From Thiomicrospira sp. XS5 (lineage in GTDB: Bacteria; Pseudomonadota; Gammaproteobacteria; Thiomicrospirales; Thiomicrospiraceae): a stretch of 64,000 nucleotides of DNA. The stretch lies in NCBI RefSeq assembly GCF_001507555.1, contig NZ_LQBO01000001.1:1488001-1552000 (forward strand), given 5' to 3'. The notes under the pieces were generated by a model, which was given only the letters and a program-made list of their open reading frames with translations, did no database searches and had not been told where the DNA came from. Position 1 is the first letter of the stretch. Each line of letters begins with the position of its first letter. The position numbers were made by a program, and so were the translations under genes. This document shows positions 61,473-64,000 of the stretch, one piece after another.

Positions 61473-62090
61473 TTAGAGGTAGGTTACCAAATCGGTCAGA
61501 GGTAGGCGGTGCTTCGGTCTGGCTTGGTCGGCCGGTTCGCCAAGTGCCATAATGACGTGCAGGTCGTATTGCTCCGCATCCAGCTTCAAGGCTTTCATGG
61601 CCTGGTCTTTATCGAAGCCTTCAATCGGGCAAGAACCGATGCCGAAAACCTGGGCGGCGGTCATCATGTTCCCCAAAGCAATGTAGGCTTGTTTGCCGGA
61701 CCAGTAAGGTCGGGTTTGTTCATTGAACTGGCTGATGTAACTGTCGTAAAAGTTCAAGACGCCTTGCATGGCGTTGTCGTCCAAACCCCAGCGGCCAAAC
61801 TGTTTTTTGGCGTAATCGGTAATGCCGTCGAACTCTTTAACCGTGACGAATACAACCAGTTCGCTGCAGGTGTCGATTTGCGGTTGGCCGCCACAAGCCG
61901 CTTTCAGTTCGGCGCGGATGGCCGGGTCTCGGACCACCAGAAAACGGGTCGGTTCCAAACCAAAAGAGCTGGGAGACAGGCGACCCACGTCCAAAATTTT
62001 CTCGAATGTGTCCGGCTCGATGTCCGTTTCCGGTTTGAAGGCTTTAACGGCATAACGGTCTTGCATGGCTTGCATGAAGGTTTTTTCCAT
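61473..62090 (-). CDS. NAD(P)H-dependent nitroreductase, NfsB-like
   Basis: A 205-residue FMN oxidoreductase: RYAVKAFKPETDIEPDTFEK, LSPSSFGLEPTRFLVV, AALGNMMTAAQVFGIGSCPIEGFD in part (here YIALGNMMTAAQVFGIGSCP). The ATG at 62090 follows AAAGGACCTCCTC and is far better than the frame's extension to 62348. Divergent from an HxlR regulator, which probably controls it, as in other quinone/nitroreductase-HxlR pairs. Confidence 0.9.
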   Translation of the reverse strand: MEKTFMQAMQDRYAVKAFKPETDIEPDTFEKILDVGRLSPSSFGLEPTRFLVVRDPAIRAELKAACGGQPQIDTCSELVVFVTVKEFDGITDYAKKQFGRWGLDDNAMQGVLNFYDSYISQFNEQTRPYWSGKQAYIALGNMMTAAQVFGIGSCPIEGFDKDQAMKALKLDAEQYDLHVIMALGEPADQARPKHRLPLTDLVTYL

Positions 62091-62164
62091 GAGGAGGTCC
62101 TTTTCAATGAATGTCAGGTCAAATTTACAAAGTGAGAGTATGCTATCATTTATATGCGATATTG

Positions 62165-62195
62165 GTAAGTATGTACTTTTTTGTAATATACTTAC
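62165..62195. promoter_or_regulatory. Candidate HxlR operator
   Basis: A perfect inverted repeat GTAAGTAT (62165-62172) and ATACTTAC (62188-62195), 15-base spacer, in the divergent nitroreductase/hxlR gap. HxlR-type regulators bind such dimer sites. Confidence 0.65.
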
Positions 62196-62228
62196 TAAAA
62201 AGTAACCATTAATAATGTAGGAAATACC

Positions 62229-62612
62229 ATGTCGGAAAAAAACTGTGGCTTTGTCGTCAATAATCAGACTTACCAATGTGCCTTCCAGGTCGCGATTGAT
62301 ATTTTGGATGGCAAATGGAAGGGGTTGATTTTGTGGTATTTGATGCAAGGTCCCAAGCGTAATAGCGAGTTACGTCGTTTGATACCGCCAATCACACAGA
62401 AAATGCTGACGCAGAAGTTACGGCAACTGGAAGAGGAAGGCATTGTCATCCGAACGGTGTATCCGGTGGTGCCGCCGAAAGTAGACTATCGACTTACCGA
62501 GCAAGGTGAACGCCTCAAGCCGGTGTTGGAGCTACTGTACGAATGGGGCGCGGATTATATCGAGGCGCGTCAGGCTGAAGACCGTCAGGGCGAAATTAAC
62601 GAAGCGAGTTAG
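62229..62612 (+). CDS. HxlR-family winged helix regulator
   Basis: A 127-residue DNA-binding protein: CAFQVAIDILDGKWKGLILW, LRRLIPPITQKMLTQKLRQL (recognition helix) and VPPKVDYRLTEQGERLKPVL are the family pattern. The N-terminal Cys (KNCGFVV, QTYQCAF) may sense electrophiles or oxidants, as shown for some members. It probably represses the divergent nitroreductase. Confidence 0.92.
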   Translation: MSEKNCGFVVNNQTYQCAFQVAIDILDGKWKGLILWYLMQGPKRNSELRRLIPPITQKMLTQKLRQLEEEGIVIRTVYPVVPPKVDYRLTEQGERLKPVLELLYEWGADYIEARQAEDRQGEINEAS

Positions 62613-62624
62613 AAGTTTTGTTGC

Positions 62625-62996
62625 TTAGGCAAGTAGCTTGTCAATGATGAAACCGCCCCAGACCAGTACGGCGAGAAAAAACGACAGGAATACCGCGGCG
62701 GAGCCTTGGTCTTTGGCGCGGCCGGACAGTTTGTGGTAATCCTCTCCAATTCGATCGATGGTGGACTCCACCGCAGAGTTCAGCATTTCCACAATCAAGA
62801 CAAATACCAGAACGCCGATCAAGGCCATGATTTCCATCAGGCTGTCGCCCAGCCAGATGGCAATCGGCGTCAGTAATAAACATAGAACGGCTTCCTGGCG
62901 GAAAGCCGCTTCGTGTTTCCAAGTCGATTTCAATCCTTTGTAAGAGTAGCCGGCAGCGTAGAAAATGCGCGACCATCCGGTGTAAGGCGATTTCAA
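62625..62996 (-). CDS. dgkA: Diacylglycerol kinase DgkA
   Basis: A 123-residue membrane kinase recycling diacylglycerol made when phosphatidylethanolamine donates its headgroup. WKHEAAFRQEAVLCL, three membrane helices, and VEMLNSAVESTIDRIGED (with the catalytic-type Glu) are diagnostic. The TTG at 62996 has AAAGGA upstream and overlaps the previous gene's stop (TTGA), giving a length equal to other DgkA; the longer frame to 63074 is unlikely. Pairs with the eptA-like gene. Confidence 0.92.
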   Translation of the reverse strand: MKSPYTGWSRIFYAAGYSYKGLKSTWKHEAAFRQEAVLCLLLTPIAIWLGDSLMEIMALIGVLVFVLIVEMLNSAVESTIDRIGEDYHKLSGRAKDQGSAAVFLSFFLAVLVWGGFIIDKLLA

Positions 62997-64000
62997 GGGG
63001 CTTTCCTTTTCAGTTCGGTATCGTAATCTTGTCCATAAGCCATGCGTTTGCGCGGTTGAAAGTCCGCCGAACACAAAGCGTTTTGGGCATCATACAGTGA
63101 GGATTCGACTTGCGTCAAACATTGCGCAAAATGGAAAACATCATCCAATAGCCCTGGCTGGTGAATATGGTTTGCCATGACTTGGTCCGTTTCTGGAAAG
63201 GCTTCACGGTAGGCACTGTTACGCCATACGATAAACGGCACCTCCAGCATGGAAGCCGTTACCCCATCCGGGCCATGGCCTTTGAAATCTTTGGTATCAA
63301 ACACTTCTTCGCCGTGATCTGAGAAAAGCAACAGGGCGGCGGCGTTGGGGAGCGTTTTTAAGTCGGCGATGGTGGTGCCGACGATTTCATCCGTGTAATG
63401 AATGGAGTTGTCGTAACTGTTAATGTAGTCCAGTTGGCCATCGCTGATATCGGCTTGGTAAGGTCGGATATTCTTTCGGTGATTGAAAACGCCTTTTTCT
63501 GGCGGATAGCGATTGTTATAGTCCAAGTGACTGCCCATTAGATGGACAAAAATCACTTTCTTTTCCGCTGGTGCCTCAATGGCTTCTTGAATGTAAGGCA
63601 GTAGATAGCCGTCATAGCGTTCCACTTCGACACCATGGAAATCATGGCTGATGAAATGGCTATGGTCGGCTGTTTTGGCTAAGGCCGCGAATGGCATACG
63701 CATCGGTTGCTGGTTCGAAAGCCACCAGGTTTCAAAGCCTGCCTTATTGAAAACGCCCATTAAGCTGACCGATTGGTTAATGGGCTTTTGGTTTTCAGTG
63801 TTGGCTTCGGTTAAGACATGCCTTAAGGAAGCGGCCGTTTGTGCATAAGGCGTGACGACGTTTTCAAAGGCCATCAAGTCGGAACGAACGGCGTCTAACA
63901 TGGGTGTGGTTGGGCGAGGATAGCCGTATAGCGACATGTGGTTACGGTTCATGGCTTCGCCGATGACAATCACGTAAGTCTGTGGAATGGGCTTCGAAGA
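62993..64000 (-). CDS. eptA: Lipid A phosphoethanolamine transferase, EptA-like, N-terminus cut by window edge
   Basis: The C-terminal sulfatase-fold domain of an inner-membrane transferase that adds phosphoethanolamine to lipid A. The frame is open to the right edge; the in-window part starts SKPIPQTYVIVIGEAMNRNH (metal Glu in GEA) and includes a likely nucleophile Thr in TPYAQTAASL, FVHLMGSHLDY and LFSDHGEEVFD metal ligands. The membrane N-terminal part lies outside. Its by-product diacylglycerol is the substrate of the coupled dgkA. Confidence 0.88.
   Translation of the reverse strand, partial: SSKPIPQTYVIVIGEAMNRNHMSLYGYPRPTTPMLDAVRSDLMAFENVVTPYAQTAASLRHVLTEANTENQKPINQSVSLMGVFNKAGFETWWLSNQQPMRMPFAALAKTADHSHFISHDFHGVEVERYDGYLLPYIQEAIEAPAEKKVIFVHLMGSHLDYNNRYPPEKGVFNHRKNIRPYQADISDGQLDYINSYDNSIHYTDEIVGTTIADLKTLPNAAALLLFSDHGEEVFDTKDFKGHGPDGVTASMLEVPFIVWRNSAYREAFPETDQVMANHIHQPGLLDDVFHFAQCLTQVESSLYDAQNALCSADFQPRKRMAYGQDYDTELKRKAP

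Noticed and set aside
1-64000. CRISPR arrays, tRNA or rRNA genes, complete insertion sequences or prophage
   Set aside because: No regularly spaced repeats, tRNA-like cloverleaf with CCA, rRNA sequence, transposase or phage structural gene was seen. The CCAGGCCTGG copies are dispersed and not array-like.

Overview
The window is chromosomal DNA of a gammaproteobacterium. The evidence is the gene content and order: ypjD-ffh, rppH, an AceE-type pyruvate dehydrogenase operon, metG-rsxABCDGE-nth, purM/purN divergent from a DUF2066 gene and hda, rlmJ, and eptA-dgkA. Protein style and the many single housekeeping genes would fit the Thiomicrospira/Hydrogenovibrio group, but that placement is a guess. 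Host DNA is about half GC. Genes are dense, with many ATGA or similar stop/start overlaps. No tRNA, rRNA, CRISPR array or complete insertion sequence was seen.

Layout. 1-5.9 kb: end of a CorC-type transporter gene, a YpjD-like membrane protein, ffh, a membrane diguanylate cyclase and a HAD phosphatase. 6.1-12.9 kb: rppH, then aceE-aceF-lpdA behind a strongly folded 5' leader; the E3 subunit carries its own lipoyl domain. 13.0-18.9 kb: an AT-rich four-gene island made of a protein with two GHKL ATPase domains, a receiver-domain protein, an unknown protein and an N6-adenine DNA methyltransferase. 18.9-25.4 kb: a scarred accessory stretch with decayed partial copies of neighbouring genes, an integron-cassette-like nuclease gene, two near-identical DUF3820 genes, an ADP-ribosylglycohydrolase, an Old Yellow Enzyme reductase, a metallo-beta-lactamase-fold protein and a Bax-like glucosaminidase. 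25.4-34.9 kb: small stress and metabolic genes (host-attachment family, nitroreductase, DUF89, Dps, deaminase, FKBP). 34.9-44 kb: nth, the Rsx/Rnf electron-transport complex and metG. 44.3-49.2 kb: a four-gene partner-switching/two-component cluster. 49.2-56 kb: apbC, dcd, purN, purM, hda. 56-64 kb: PilZ, outer-membrane, rRNA methylase, GTPase, cold-shock, nitroreductase/HxlR and lipid A modification genes.

Two things stand out. First, the island at 12977-18921 joins a DNA methyltransferase to what looks like a complete histidine-kinase/response-regulator pair whose kinase also carries an HSP90/MORC-like ATPase domain. This is a candidate signal-controlled defence or epigenetic system that I do not recognise as a named type. 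Second, the palindrome CCAGGCCTGG occurs 16 times in 64 kb (about 0.06 expected). Twelve copies are intergenic, each within about 120 bp downstream of a stop codon, and several are extended into perfect hairpins with T-runs. One degenerate copy at 19259 sits exactly at the join of two different duplicated sequences, so the repeat appears to take part in recombination as well as termination.
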